DNA from: JBALVO01 sp036961445
GTDB taxonomy: Bacteria > Pseudomonadota > Gammaproteobacteria > Pseudomonadales > Halieaceae
Assembly: GCA_036961445.1 (NCBI GenBank)
Contig: JBALVO010000020.1
Location: 1-39,465, forward strand
Direction of reading: 5' to 3'
Length of the DNA stretch: 39,465 nt
Under the pieces are notes generated by a model. That model saw only the letters and a list, made by a program, of their open reading frames with translations, was not told the DNA's origin and did no database searches. Positions 26,255 to 34,777 of this stretch are shown in pieces (within the stretch, counting starts at the first letter, position 1; every line of letters starts with the position of its first letter). A program made the translations under genes and the position numbers.

Positions 26255-28914
26255 TTCTTTTTACGTGCGGCCGGCGCCTTACGCTTGGGTTGGTCTTCCT
26301 GCCACTTGCCATTGCTATAAAAAGCCTTCCAACCGGTGGCCTTGCCGTTTTTTTCCGTCATTACATACTGTTCTTTGGTCTTGCGGCTGAAACGGATCTG
26401 GGCCGGGTTGCCGTCGCGATCGGCGCTTGGAGCACTGAACAAAAAAGTATACTTGGGATCTATCTCAGCCTGGTGCGGTAACAACTCGCTCACCAACGGC
26501 GCACGGGTCTCACGATTGCGCGGAAACTGGCTGGCGGCAAGGAACAGACCAGCGGCACCATCACGCAGAATATAGTGGTCTTGTACTTTAATGCATTCCA
26601 ATTCCGGCATCGGTACGGGGTCCATCTTGGGCGGCGCTGCCTCGCCACTGCGCAACAACTTACGGGTGTTTTTGCATTCCAGGGCAGTGCAACCGAAATA
26701 CTTGCCGAAACGGCCATTTTTGAGCTGCATTTCTGCTCCACACTTATCACATTCCAGAACCGGGCCCTCATAGCCCTTGATCTTGAATTTACCGTGCTCC
26801 ACTTCGAAGCCGGGACAATCCGGGTTATTGCCACACACATGCAGCTTGCGGTCTTCATCAATTAAATAGCTATCCATCGCGGTGTTACACAATTTGCAGC
26901 GATGCTTGGTGCGCAGTAGCCGGGATTCGGCCTCATCATCAGCATCTTCCCTGATCGCCTCATCACCGGCAGTCAGGTTAATGGTATTCTTACAGCGCTC
27001 TTTGGGCGGCAATGCGTAACCGGAACAACCCAGAAATACGCCAGTACTGGCGGTGCGCACCTGCATGTCGCGTCCACAGTTGCTGCACGCAATATCAGTC
27101 ATGGTGGGTTCGTTGGGCTGCATGCCCGCCGGTTGCGGTTCGCCGGCTTTTTCCAGTAATTCACTAAACTCAGCATAAAACCGGTCCAGCAATGTGTGCC
27201 ACTCCAGCTTGCCCTGTGCTACCTCATCCAAGCGCTCTTCCATGGACGCGGTAAAACCGTAGTCCAGTAGTTCAGAAAAACTCCCCTGCAGCCTTTGGGT
27301 AACAATATCTCCCATTTTTTCTGCATAAAATCTTTTGTTTTCCAGGCGCGCATAGCCCCTGTCCTGAATCGTGGAAATGATAGCGGCGTAGGTAGACGGG
27401 CGACCAATGCCGCGCTTTTCCAGTTCCCGCACCAGGCTGGCCTCACCGTAACGCGGTGTGGGCTTGGTAAAGTGCTGCGCCGGGTCCAACTTGTCAAGAG
27501 TGAGCGTTTCACCTTCTTTCATATCCGGCAGAACGGCGTCATCGCCTTTGCGACCCGCCGGTGCTTGCACTTTAGTGTAACCATCAAAGCGAATAATGCG
27601 CCCCTTGGCATTTAACTTGTAGTCTCCAGCCGTCACCGTCACCACGGTTGCCGTGTACTCAGCGTCAGGCATCTGCCCCGCTACGAACTGGCGCCAGATA
27701 AGCTCATAAAGTCGCTCGGAGTCTCTCTCCATACCTTGCAATGAGGTCTGGGAGACATTGACGTCTGATGGGCGAATCGCTTCATGTGCTTCCTGTGCTC
27801 CCTCCTTGGAGGAAAAACTCTTGGCCTGATCAGGCAAATAGCTCGCGGGGAAATTCTTGCCAATATAGGCCCGGCAGGACGCCACGGCATCCGCGCTGAG
27901 ATTGGTTGAGTCGGTACGCATATAGGTAATGTAACCGGCTTCATAAAGGCGCTGAGCCAACATCATGGTTTTCTTTACACTGAAGCCCAGCCGGGTGCTA
28001 GCTGCCTGTTGCAAGGTGGAGGTGATAAAGGGTGCCGGTGCTTTGGAGCGAGTCGGCTTATCTTCGCGCTTGCTGACTGTATAAACTGCGCCTTGCAGCT
28101 CCGCGACCGCCGCCGTAGCGGTGGCTTCGTTGTCCGGACGAAAATTTTCGCCGTTATGCCTGCGCACCTGGAAACGGGTTTCAGTCTCCGCCTGGTTGCG
28201 TAAGCCTGCATGAATTTCCCAGTATTCCTCTGGTACAAAGGCCCGTATCTCCCGTTCACGCTCTACGATAAGGCGCGCTGCCACAGACTGCACGCGACCT
28301 GCAGACAGCCCCCTGGCGACCTTTGCCCACAGCAATGGCGACACCATATAACCCACTACCCGATCGAGGAAACGTCGTGCCTGCTGGGCATTGACCCGAT
28401 CCTGATCCAGTTCTGAGGGATGCTCGAAAGCTTCCGTAATCGCCTTCTTGGTGATCTCGTTGAACACCACGCGCTGATATCGGGATTCGTCCCCGCCTAT
28501 CGCCTCCTTTAAATGCCAGGCTATCGCCTCTCCTTCGCGATCAAGGTCCGTCGCAAGAACGATAGAGTCGGCACTGGCGGCAAGCTTTTTTAACTCGTTG
28601 ACGACTTTTTCCTTGCCCGGCAAGATCTCGTAGGTGGCTTTCCAACCGTGTTCAGGGTCAATACCCATACGCCGAATCAATTGCTTGCGGGCATTGGTTT
28701 TTTTATAAGCCGCCTTCTTGTCCGGATCCATTTTTCGGGTCCTGGCTGCTTGTGCCGCGCGCTCTTTGGGATCGGCCTTACTGGTACCACTGCCCGCTGT
28801 AGGCAGGTCGCGAATATGGCCAACACTCGATTTAACGACAAAATCCGCCCCCAAATACTTATTGATAGTCTTGGCTTTGGCCGGTGATTCCACAATGACT
28901 AGTGTTTTACCCAT
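26251..28914 (-). CDS. topA: DNA topoisomerase I
   Basis: This 887-residue type IA topoisomerase relaxes negative supercoils. The Toprim domain starts at MGKTLVIVESPAKAKT and holds DLDREGEAIAW. The catalytic Tyr331 lies in GYITYMRTDST. The C-terminal part carries three zinc ribbons (CSNCGRDM, CKLCNTAM...CGNNPDC, CDKCGAEM...C) and a basic tail. The family start is the ATG at 28914; the frame extends seven codons further without conservation. A good sigma-70 promoter precedes it at 28980-29008. Length is close to E. coli TopA (865). The downstream gene overlaps its stop by 4 nt. Confidence 0.98.
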   Translation of the reverse strand: MGKTLVIVESPAKAKTINKYLGADFVVKSSVGHIRDLPTAGSGTSKADPKERAAQAARTRKMDPDKKAAYKKTNARKQLIRRMGIDPEHGWKATYEILPGKEKVVNELKKLAASADSIVLATDLDREGEAIAWHLKEAIGGDESRYQRVVFNEITKKAITEAFEHPSELDQDRVNAQQARRFLDRVVGYMVSPLLWAKVARGLSAGRVQSVAARLIVEREREIRAFVPEEYWEIHAGLRNQAETETRFQVRRHNGENFRPDNEATATAAVAELQGAVYTVSKREDKPTRSKAPAPFITSTLQQAASTRLGFSVKKTMMLAQRLYEAGYITYMRTDSTNLSADAVASCRAYIGKNFPASYLPDQAKSFSSKEGAQEAHEAIRPSDVNVSQTSLQGMERDSERLYELIWRQFVAGQMPDAEYTATVVTVTAGDYKLNAKGRIIRFDGYTKVQAPAGRKGDDAVLPDMKEGETLTLDKLDPAQHFTKPTPRYGEASLVRELEKRGIGRPSTYAAIISTIQDRGYARLENKRFYAEKMGDIVTQRLQGSFSELLDYGFTASMEERLDEVAQGKLEWHTLLDRFYAEFSELLEKAGEPQPAGMQPNEPTMTDIACSNCGRDMQVRTASTGVFLGCSGYALPPKERCKNTINLTAGDEAIREDADDEAESRLLRTKHRCKLCNTAMDSYLIDEDRKLHVCGNNPDCPGFEVEHGKFKIKGYEGPVLECDKCGAEMQLKNGRFGKYFGCTALECKNTRKLLRSGEAAPPKMDPVPMPELECIKVQDHYILRDGAAGLFLAASQFPRNRETRAPLVSELLPHQAEIDPKYTFLFSAPSADRDGNPAQIRFSRKTKEQYVMTEKNGKATGWKAFYSNGKWQEDQPKRKAPAARKKK

Positions 28915-28979
28915 AAATTCCTGTATTGCATTCAATTATCATTTGTACGCCAGTGGATCCGACGCGCAAAAAAGTGGCA

Positions 28980-29008
28980 TATATAAGTCTCTATTTAGCT
29001 GCGGTCAA
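28980..29008 (-). promoter_or_regulatory. topA promoter
   Basis: On the minus strand TTGACC (29003-29008) and TATATA (28980-28985) are spaced by exactly 17 nt, 66 nt before the topA start. This lies in the 110-nt gap after the upstream gene, so topA probably has its own promoter, whose AT-rich -10 region could respond to supercoiling. Confidence 0.65.
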
Positions 29009-29024
29009 GGAAAATCGCGTATTG

Positions 29025-29483
29025 TCACTGCAGTAATGCCTCGGCCCATGACTCTAATACCTGCCTTATCTGCTCTACCTGCGCTTCTTCACCAGACTCC
29101 TGCCAGTAGATTCCACAACTACTTTCCTGCACGCTGGCGGCAAGAATATTATCCGGCAATTGCAGTAATTGATCGGGCGGCGAGGTGCGCCGGTCAAGAC
29201 TGCGCCAGCCCTGAGCCGAGTAAATCCAACTAGCAGTTTGCACGGCGTCTGTGCGGCGCGGACGCAGGCGTTTACCGTAGTATATGATGTCCCCTCGGGG
29301 CGCTATCACTGGCCGTTCGCGGTTCTTATCGGCCCCTGGCAGCGTGCGAAACTCCACAAACAAACCGTGTACGGCGGCATACTCGCGCAAATTGGCGATC
29401 CTGCGTTGCCTTTTACTGGGTATAAAGTGCGACAGCGGCGCCAGGGCCAGGGCAATAACAAAGAGAATTAGCAAATACTTCAC
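29025..29483 (-). CDS. Hypothetical membrane-anchored protein
   Basis: This 152-residue protein has one N-terminal helix (residues 2-19) followed by a basic SKRQRRIANLREYAAVHGL segment and a soluble domain. A conserved-looking patch (DIIYYGKRLRPRR) and IYWQESGEEAQVEQIRQVLESWA at the C-terminus suggest an alpha/beta domain, facing the cytoplasm if the positive-inside rule holds. I recognise no named family. It lies upstream of topA on the same strand and is divergent from uspA. Confidence 0.7.
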   Translation of the reverse strand: MKYLLILFVIALALAPLSHFIPSKRQRRIANLREYAAVHGLFVEFRTLPGADKNRERPVIAPRGDIIYYGKRLRPRRTDAVQTASWIYSAQGWRSLDRRTSPPDQLLQLPDNILAASVQESSCGIYWQESGEEAQVEQIRQVLESWAEALLQ

Positions 29484-29547
29484 GATTGGGCCACCTGATC
29501 CAGGTCAATCCAGCGCTTATGACCGCACCAAGATACCCGAAACGGCA

Positions 29548-29588
29548 TTGATCCGGTAAAAATCTATGTTATAAATGGCAAAACATAG
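29548..29588 (+). promoter_or_regulatory. uspA promoter with overlapping dyad
   Basis: TTGATC (29548-29553) and TATAAA (29570-29575) are spaced 16 nt. A perfect dyad, CTATGTT (29564-29570) and AACATAG (29582-29588) around 11 nt, straddles the -10 and predicted start point. This layout fits a repressor operator, and the identity of the regulator is unknown. Confidence 0.5.
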
Positions 29589-29610
29589 TTTTCCTACTCG
29601 GAGCATGGAC

Positions 29611-30051
29611 ATGTCTCAATACACAAAAATTCTGGTCGCAGTAGATCTCAGTGAAGATTCCACACTGATTGTCCAGCGTGGCCAGGCCATTGCGGCTAAT
29701 AACGGTGCCGAATTGCACTTAATCCACGTTATCGAGCCTTTGAGCTTCGCTTACGGGGGTGATATCCCCATGGACTTCTCTGGCATTCAAGACGAAATCC
29801 ACCAGCAGGCGACTCAGCAACTCAATCGCTTTAGCGAAACCAACGGTATAGATGAACACCACCAGCATATTGTGTTGGGCCGCCCGGAAGTGGAAATTCA
29901 CGCGACTGCGGAGGAACTGGGCACAGATCTCATCGTAGTAGGCAGCCACGGTCGTCACGGCCTGGCGCTGTTGATGGGCTCCACCGCCAACGGTGTACTG
30001 CACGGCGCCAGCTGTGATGTGCTCGCGGTGCGTGTCGGCAAGCACCAGTAA
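29611..30051 (+). CDS. Universal stress protein, UspA family
   Basis: This 146-residue cytoplasmic protein contains the ATP-binding Usp signature G-2x-G-9x-G-S/T (GSHGRHGLALLMGSTANG) near the C-terminus and the N-terminal KILVAVDLSEDS strand-turn. It is probably an ATP-binding UspA/UspF-like form. The chosen ATG (29611) has GGAG 8 nt upstream. An in-frame ATG at 29575 overlaps the -10 box and is unlikely. It stands alone with its own promoter and converges on the glutaredoxin-like gene 6 nt away. Confidence 0.92.
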   Translation: MSQYTKILVAVDLSEDSTLIVQRGQAIAANNGAELHLIHVIEPLSFAYGGDIPMDFSGIQDEIHQQATQQLNRFSETNGIDEHHQHIVLGRPEVEIHATAEELGTDLIVVGSHGRHGLALLMGSTANGVLHGASCDVLAVRVGKHQ

Positions 30052-30057
30052 GCCCCT

Positions 30058-30297
30058 TCAGCTGAGCAGGAATTGCTGCAACCTTGATGGTGAGAACGGC
30101 CAGTTTAGCTCCCTGCCATCGGGATGTTGCAGTACCGGAATAAGCACTCCGTAACGCTGAAACAGGTCGTCTGAATCACTGATGTCAACCCTGGTCAGGT
30201 TCACCGCGATACCCGCAGCGTGTTGTTGCTGCACCATGTCCTGGGCAATCTCGCACAGATGACAGGCCGAGGTGCCGTAAAGAATAAATTGTGCCAA
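30058..30297 (-). CDS. Glutaredoxin-like protein (DUF836 type)
   Basis: This 79-residue protein is a short thioredoxin-fold protein. The redox motif is C-H-L-C within FILYGTSACHLCEIAQ, followed by VNLTRVDISDSDDLFQRYG and VLIPVLQHPDG, where IP gives the cis-Pro position. The frame extends to 30429, but a TTG at 30297 is chosen because GGAGG stands 4 nt upstream and the protein then starts exactly at the first beta strand. It is divergent from iclR. The reducing partner and target are unknown. Confidence 0.85.
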   Translation of the reverse strand: MAQFILYGTSACHLCEIAQDMVQQQHAAGIAVNLTRVDISDSDDLFQRYGVLIPVLQHPDGRELNWPFSPSRLQQFLLS

Positions 30298-30464
30298 ACT
30301 TCCTCCTGTATTCACCAAGCAGCCAATTTTGGCAGCGCACCAGCCTCCCGCCCGATAATCGCCTCCCAATGAGGCTTGAATTGCGGGAACGCCAAGCGTT
30401 AACATGCGCGACGAAGTACAATAATACAAACCGCACCCCGATCCTAGACTCGCGCTTACAGCAC

Positions 30465-30480
30465 CGTGATCAGGATCACG
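30465..30480. promoter_or_regulatory. Candidate IclR-type operator
   Basis: CGTGATC and GATCACG, separated by AG, make a perfect 16-bp dyad that ends 16 nt before the iclR GTG. IclR-family regulators often bind such pseudo-palindromes in their own promoters. A possible promoter (TTAACA 30399-30404, TAATAC 30422-30427) lies upstream. Self-regulation is inferred from position. Confidence 0.5.
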
Positions 30481-30496
30481 TCACCGGAGAACACTC

Positions 30497-31402
30497 GTGG
30501 CACTATTTTCCCAACCTACAGCGCGCGCACTGGCCATTCTGGACCTCTTAATGGCCAATCCACACCAGGCGTTTGGCCTGACGGAGATGACCCGGCGCCT
30601 CAACTTAAACAAGGCCACCTGTCACGCGATACTGACGACAATGGCGAATTACGGCTTTTTGGTGCAACACCCCAAGACCAAGGCTTATCGCCTGGGGCCG
30701 TCGATTATCGCTGCCGGAAATGCGGCGTTTGCACAGTTCCCGGTACTGGAATATGCACGCCCTGAACTCGAAGCCTTGCAGAACGACCTGGGCATCGGCT
30801 TTGCGGTTACCGGACGCTCCAAGATGCACCAGGTACTATTGGCGCTGTATGGGCGGGCTACGCCACTTATAGACTCCTTCCAGCTGGGCCTGCGCCTACC
30901 CAATACGGCCCCGGTCGCAGCGTGCTTTACTGCTTTTTCTCCTGCCAAATATCTGGAAGCCTGGCTGACCAGAGCCCACGAATCCCGCGGCGGCTACGAT
31001 GAGAAACTGGATCAGACCCTGCGAGTGTCACTCATCTCCATTCGCGCCCGCGGTTTTGAAGTCACTCTGAAAACCCGGGCCGAGGCAGAGCTTACCAGGG
31101 AGCTGGGACGCATTCACAACTCCTGGAGTCTCACCGAGCTGGAGGAGGCTGCCAACAAGTACCAGCACGATCTCTGCGATGAATATTTTCACCTGGACCG
31201 TGTCGACCCCAAAGCCCGCTATGACGTCAGCACTATCTCGGTTCCCGTATTTGTCTACAAGGAAGTGCCGGTGATGTGTTTTGTGGCCGGCTCGTTTGAC
31301 AAGCCTATCAGCGGAGCCCAGATTGAAGAGATCGCCGCACGCATGAAAGCGTCAGCCGACCATGTCACTGCATTGGCCAGCGGCCGGGAGAAAATCAGTT
31401 AA
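30497..31402 (+). CDS. IclR family transcriptional regulator
   Basis: This 301-residue DNA-binding regulator has an N-terminal winged helix (residues ~5-70; ARALAILDLLMANP, LTEMTRRLNLNKATCHAIL, YRLGPSIIAAG) and a C-terminal effector-binding GAF-like domain. It is a little longer than the usual 250-280. The GTG at 30497 has GGAGA about 6 nt upstream. The effector is not deducible. No catabolic genes lie beside it, so its targets may be elsewhere apart from a dyad just upstream that suggests self-control. Confidence 0.9.
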   Translation: MALFSQPTARALAILDLLMANPHQAFGLTEMTRRLNLNKATCHAILTTMANYGFLVQHPKTKAYRLGPSIIAAGNAAFAQFPVLEYARPELEALQNDLGIGFAVTGRSKMHQVLLALYGRATPLIDSFQLGLRLPNTAPVAACFTAFSPAKYLEAWLTRAHESRGGYDEKLDQTLRVSLISIRARGFEVTLKTRAEAELTRELGRIHNSWSLTELEEAANKYQHDLCDEYFHLDRVDPKARYDVSTISVPVFVYKEVPVMCFVAGSFDKPISGAQIEEIAARMKASADHVTALASGREKIS

Positions 31403-31464
31403 CTGCCCCCGCACAGCTGGAACTTTGACGCACAAACAGACGATTTACTGCCTGATCATCCCCC

Positions 31465-31482
31465 GCTACAGTGCCATGTAGC
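31465..31482. repeat. Perfect 6-6-6 inverted repeat before the RNA methyltransferase gene
   Basis: GCTACA and TGTAGC flank GTGCCA, 63 nt past the iclR stop and 22 nt before the next start. It may be a weak terminator of iclR (AT-rich but no T-run follows) or a leader element of the methyltransferase gene. Confidence 0.3.
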
Positions 31483-31503
31483 ATCTAATTTGCGCCCGGA
31501 TAT

Positions 31504-32283
31504 ATGCCTGAACAAAATAATTACGAAGATAAAAAAGCTTTTTTCGACCGTATGCTTACAGTCTATGGCCGTAAACCCGTGCTGGAAGCCCTGCAGGATG
31601 ATGGCCTTCAGTGCCATGCCCTGCACCTTGCCCGGAGCAATCGGGAAGCGGGGATCATCGGCCAGATAAAACAACAGGCACAATCACGTGCAGTACCGAT
31701 AAAGATGCACAGCAGGGAAGAACTGGCACGTATTTCAAAAAACGGCAAACAGGACCAGGGGGTTGCGGTGGATATTATCTGCCCTGACTTTCGCACACTG
31801 GAATCCTATGTGCAGCACCTGGAATCCCTTCCCCCTCAGCGCTTGCTGGCGTTGGACAGCATCAGCAACCCGCAGAACCTGGGAATGATCATTCGCTCAG
31901 CAACCGCGGGGCAAATCGACGGCATTATCTGGTCGCGCAAGGGTAATGCGGCATTGGGCCCATTGGTAATAAAGGCCAGCGCGGGGACCCTTTACAAGGC
32001 ACCCATACTATTGTGCCCGGCGTTACCCGAAGCGTTGCGGCAATGCCAGGTGCACGGGGTAGAAGTGTGCATACTGGCGGCGGATGCCAGGCAGTCTTTG
32101 TTTGAGCACAGACCAAAGCGACACTGTATCTATGTACTGGGCAACGAGACAGACGGGGTAGCAAAGACCATCAGGGACCTGGCCAATACACCATTATCGA
32201 TACCCATGGCAGGCGGCGTTGAATCGCTCAATGTAGCGGTTACAGCAAGCCTCATCGCCTACGCTACCTATTTCGAAAGATAG
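31504..32283 (+). CDS. TrmH/SpoU-family RNA 2'-O-methyltransferase
   Basis: This 259-residue protein has an N-terminal substrate-binding domain (VYGRKPVLEAL) and a SPOUT knot domain. The three SpoU motifs are present: SISNPQNLGMIIRSA, YVLGNETDGV, and IPMAGGVESLNVAVTASL. It methylates a ribose 2'-OH in rRNA or tRNA using S-adenosylmethionine. It resembles RlmB (23S rRNA G2251) in the first domain, but the target cannot be fixed because several paralogues share these motifs. Its end overlaps convergent coxE by 16 nt. Confidence 0.88.
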   Translation: MPEQNNYEDKKAFFDRMLTVYGRKPVLEALQDDGLQCHALHLARSNREAGIIGQIKQQAQSRAVPIKMHSREELARISKNGKQDQGVAVDIICPDFRTLESYVQHLESLPPQRLLALDSISNPQNLGMIIRSATAGQIDGIIWSRKGNAALGPLVIKASAGTLYKAPILLCPALPEALRQCQVHGVEVCILAADARQSLFEHRPKRHCIYVLGNETDGVAKTIRDLANTPLSIPMAGGVESLNVAVTASLIAYATYFER

Positions 32284-33443
32284 GCCATACCCTCTTCCAA
32301 TCCTTTTAATGTCAGCGGGTACATATGTCCATCCATTAGCTGATTGGCGATCGCAATGGACTGGGTGTATTGCCACTCATCCTCGGGAGTCGGATTGATC
32401 CAGATGACTTTGTCGTACACTTCTTGCAGGCGACGCATCCACTGCTCTCCGGACTCATCGTTCCAATGCTCAACCGAACCACCGGGCTGCACGATTTCAT
32501 AGGGCGACATCGATGCATCGCCAACAAACACCACTTTATAATCATGGCTGTACTTGTGCAAAATATCGATCAAGGAGGTACGTTCATTGTGCCGGCGCAC
32601 ATTGTTACGCCATACGCTTTCATACAAAAAATTATGGAAGTAAAAATACTCCATGTGCTTAAACTCAGTGCGCGCAGCAGAGAACAACTCCTGGCAGACC
32701 CTTACATGCGGGTCCATTGACCCTCCCACATCAAAAAACAACAATACCTTCACCGCATTGTGCCGCTCCGGTACCATTTTAATGTCCAGTAGACCCGCGT
32801 TACGTGCGGTAGAGCTGATGGTATCGTCCAGGTCCAGTTCGTCCGCTGCCCCGGTGCGGGCGAATTTACGCAGGCGACGCATGGCCACTTTGATATTTCT
32901 GGTTCCCAGCTCTACGCTGTCATCCAGATTTTTGAAGTCGCGTTTATCCCAGACTTTAACGGCTTTTTTGTTGCGTCCGTTGGGCCCAACCCGAATTCCT
33001 TCGGGGTGATAACCTTCCTGGCCAAAAGGCGAGGTACCGCCGGTTCCTACCCACTTGTTACCACCCTCATGACGCTCTTTTTGTTCCTCCAGGCGCTTCT
33101 TGAACTCTTCAATCAATTTTTCCAGCCCGCCCAGGGATTCTATTTTGGCCTTCTCCTCCTCTGTCAGGTTTTTCATGAACTCTGAGCGCAGCCAGTCATC
33201 CGGGATCAACGCCTCGATCACATCATCCAGTGCTTCAAGGTCCTTAAAATGCAGGCCAAAGGCCCTGTCGAAACGATCGAAGTACTTTTCATCCTTCACC
33301 ATGCAGGTGCGACTGAAATAGTAAAATTCGTCCATATCCGCGAATGCTATGTGCTGTTTTAGACCCGCCATCAGATCGAGCAGCTCCCGGGTTGTTACCG
33401 GAACACCCGAGTCTCTGAGTCCCTGGAAGAAATTGATTAACAT
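32268..33443 (-). CDS. VWA domain (CoxE-like) protein
   Basis: This 391-residue protein has a basic, charged N-terminal half and a C-terminal von Willebrand A domain with a MIDAS (D238-V-G-G-S242; LLFFDVGGSMD). Further on come VFVGDASMSPYE and WINPTPEDEW. It belongs to the CoxE family, which works with MoxR ATPases as metal-dependent chaperones for complex assembly. It starts 3 nt after moxR, so the two are an operon pair. The client protein is unknown, and no Cox or CO-dehydrogenase genes are present here. Confidence 0.88.
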   Translation of the reverse strand: MLINFFQGLRDSGVPVTTRELLDLMAGLKQHIAFADMDEFYYFSRTCMVKDEKYFDRFDRAFGLHFKDLEALDDVIEALIPDDWLRSEFMKNLTEEEKAKIESLGGLEKLIEEFKKRLEEQKERHEGGNKWVGTGGTSPFGQEGYHPEGIRVGPNGRNKKAVKVWDKRDFKNLDDSVELGTRNIKVAMRRLRKFARTGAADELDLDDTISSTARNAGLLDIKMVPERHNAVKVLLFFDVGGSMDPHVRVCQELFSAARTEFKHMEYFYFHNFLYESVWRNNVRRHNERTSLIDILHKYSHDYKVVFVGDASMSPYEIVQPGGSVEHWNDESGEQWMRRLQEVYDKVIWINPTPEDEWQYTQSIAIANQLMDGHMYPLTLKGLEEGMAYLSK

Positions 33444-33446
33444 GGA

Positions 33447-34292
33447 TTAACGGGTCTCGCGACGATGCATAAAAGCAAGTCGCTCCAGCAGATGAACATC
33501 CTGTTCGCTCTTCAAAAGAGCGCCATACAAAGGCGGTATCGCCTTGCTGTGATCGCGATCCTTGAGTATTTCATCAGGGATATCGTCGGCCATCAATAAT
33601 TTCAACCAGTCAATCAATTCTGAAGTCGATGGTTTTTTCTTGAGACCGGGAATTGCGCGCACATCAAAAAACACTTCCATCGCCTCTTGTACCAACTCCT
33701 TGGCGATTGCCGGGTAATGCACGTCGATAATTTCGCGCATGGTGTCACGGTCGGGGAAATTGATAAAGTGAAAGAAGCAGCGGCGCAAAAAGGCGTCGGG
33801 CAATTCCTTTTCGTTGTTGCTGGTGATGATAATGATGGGACGCTGTCTGGCCTTGATAGTCTCACCCGTTTCGTAAACATAAAACTCCATACGGTCGAGT
33901 TCCACCAGCAGATCGTTGGGGAACTCGATGTCCGCCTTGTCGACTTCGTCGATCAGCAGGACGACCTGCTCGTCGGAATCAAAGGCTTCCCACAACTTGC
34001 CACGCTTGATGTAATTGCCGATGTCGTGAACTTTCTCATCGCCGAGTTGGGAGTCACGCAGGCGTGAAACCGCATCATATTCATACAGGCCCTGCTGCGC
34101 TTTGGTGGTGGATTTGATATGCCACTGGATCAGGCGTTTGCCCAGGCCTAACGCCACCTCCTCCGCCAACATGGTTTTACCGGTGCCCGGTTCGCCCTTG
34201 ATTAATAATGGACGCTCCAGCGTCACCGCGGCATTTACCGCCATCCGCAAATCATCAGTGGCAATATATCGTTCAGTCCCTTGGAATTTCAT
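33447..34292 (-). CDS. MoxR-family AAA+ ATPase
   Basis: This 281-residue ATPase has Walker A GEPGTGKT at 33-40, Walker B LLIDEVDKAD around 112-121, and sensor-type motifs (ITSNNEKELPDAFLRRC). MoxR proteins assemble or activate protein complexes together with a VWA partner, here the next gene. It begins at an ATG (34292) with no strong ribosome site. It is the eighth protein gene of a co-directional run from dnaX to coxE, but 67 nt separate it from the upstream membrane protein, so it may have its own promoter. Confidence 0.93.
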   Translation of the reverse strand: MKFQGTERYIATDDLRMAVNAAVTLERPLLIKGEPGTGKTMLAEEVALGLGKRLIQWHIKSTTKAQQGLYEYDAVSRLRDSQLGDEKVHDIGNYIKRGKLWEAFDSDEQVVLLIDEVDKADIEFPNDLLVELDRMEFYVYETGETIKARQRPIIIITSNNEKELPDAFLRRCFFHFINFPDRDTMREIIDVHYPAIAKELVQEAMEVFFDVRAIPGLKKKPSTSELIDWLKLLMADDIPDEILKDRDHSKAIPPLYGALLKSEQDVHLLERLAFMHRRETR

Positions 34293-34359
34293 AGTCTAGT
34301 TATCACTCTTGCAAAGTACGAAAGGCGCACAGGTTACAGTTTGGCCGACCGCTTATCAA

Positions 34360-34767
34360 TTAGGCCGGGGTTTGTTCCGGGGATTTTTGGTCTGGATTCC
34401 TATCCCTGTGTCTGTTTTTACGGTTTTTCCTGGGGCCGCGACCACGCAACACTGTCAGGCCCAACAGCAATGCAACGGCGACTGCCATTGCCGACATAAA
34501 CGCCAGTGGTCGCAGCGCGTGTTCAGCAGCGTCATAGCCCTCGGTAAGCAGCTGGAATGCGGCCACTATCAATGCCGGTGCCAATGTTTCGACGCCGCTT
34601 TTCGGATAAGCCGGGGTCAATAACAGCGCAGCGCACAATAATACGGTAAAGGCGACCCAGGCCGCCCGCCAGTGCCGCCCCAACCACCACGCCAGGTACA
34701 GCAGCATAAAGCTTGCCGCCCCAAGATAGATGTACATCGCCATTAAATAGGAACTTTCACTCAGCAC
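34360..34767 (-). CDS. Hypothetical small integral membrane protein
   Basis: This 135-residue protein has four predicted helices (about residues 8-28, 34-52, 62-76, 86-108) and a strongly basic, polar tail (RGRGPRKNRKNRHRDR, then QKSPEQTPA). It begins at a GTG with AGGAGAG close upstream. No named family is recognised. It follows ycgN by 10 nt, and a role in a membrane process related to that operon is only a guess from position. Confidence 0.75.
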   Translation of the reverse strand: MLSESSYLMAMYIYLGAASFMLLYLAWWLGRHWRAAWVAFTVLLCAALLLTPAYPKSGVETLAPALIVAAFQLLTEGYDAAEHALRPLAFMSAMAVAVALLLGLTVLRGRGPRKNRKNRHRDRNPDQKSPEQTPA

Positions 34768-34777
34768 TTACTCTCTC

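Noticed and set aside
29575..29610. Earlier ATG for uspA
   Set aside because: It overlaps the candidate -10 box and has no ribosome site; the ATG at 29611 has GGAG at good spacing.
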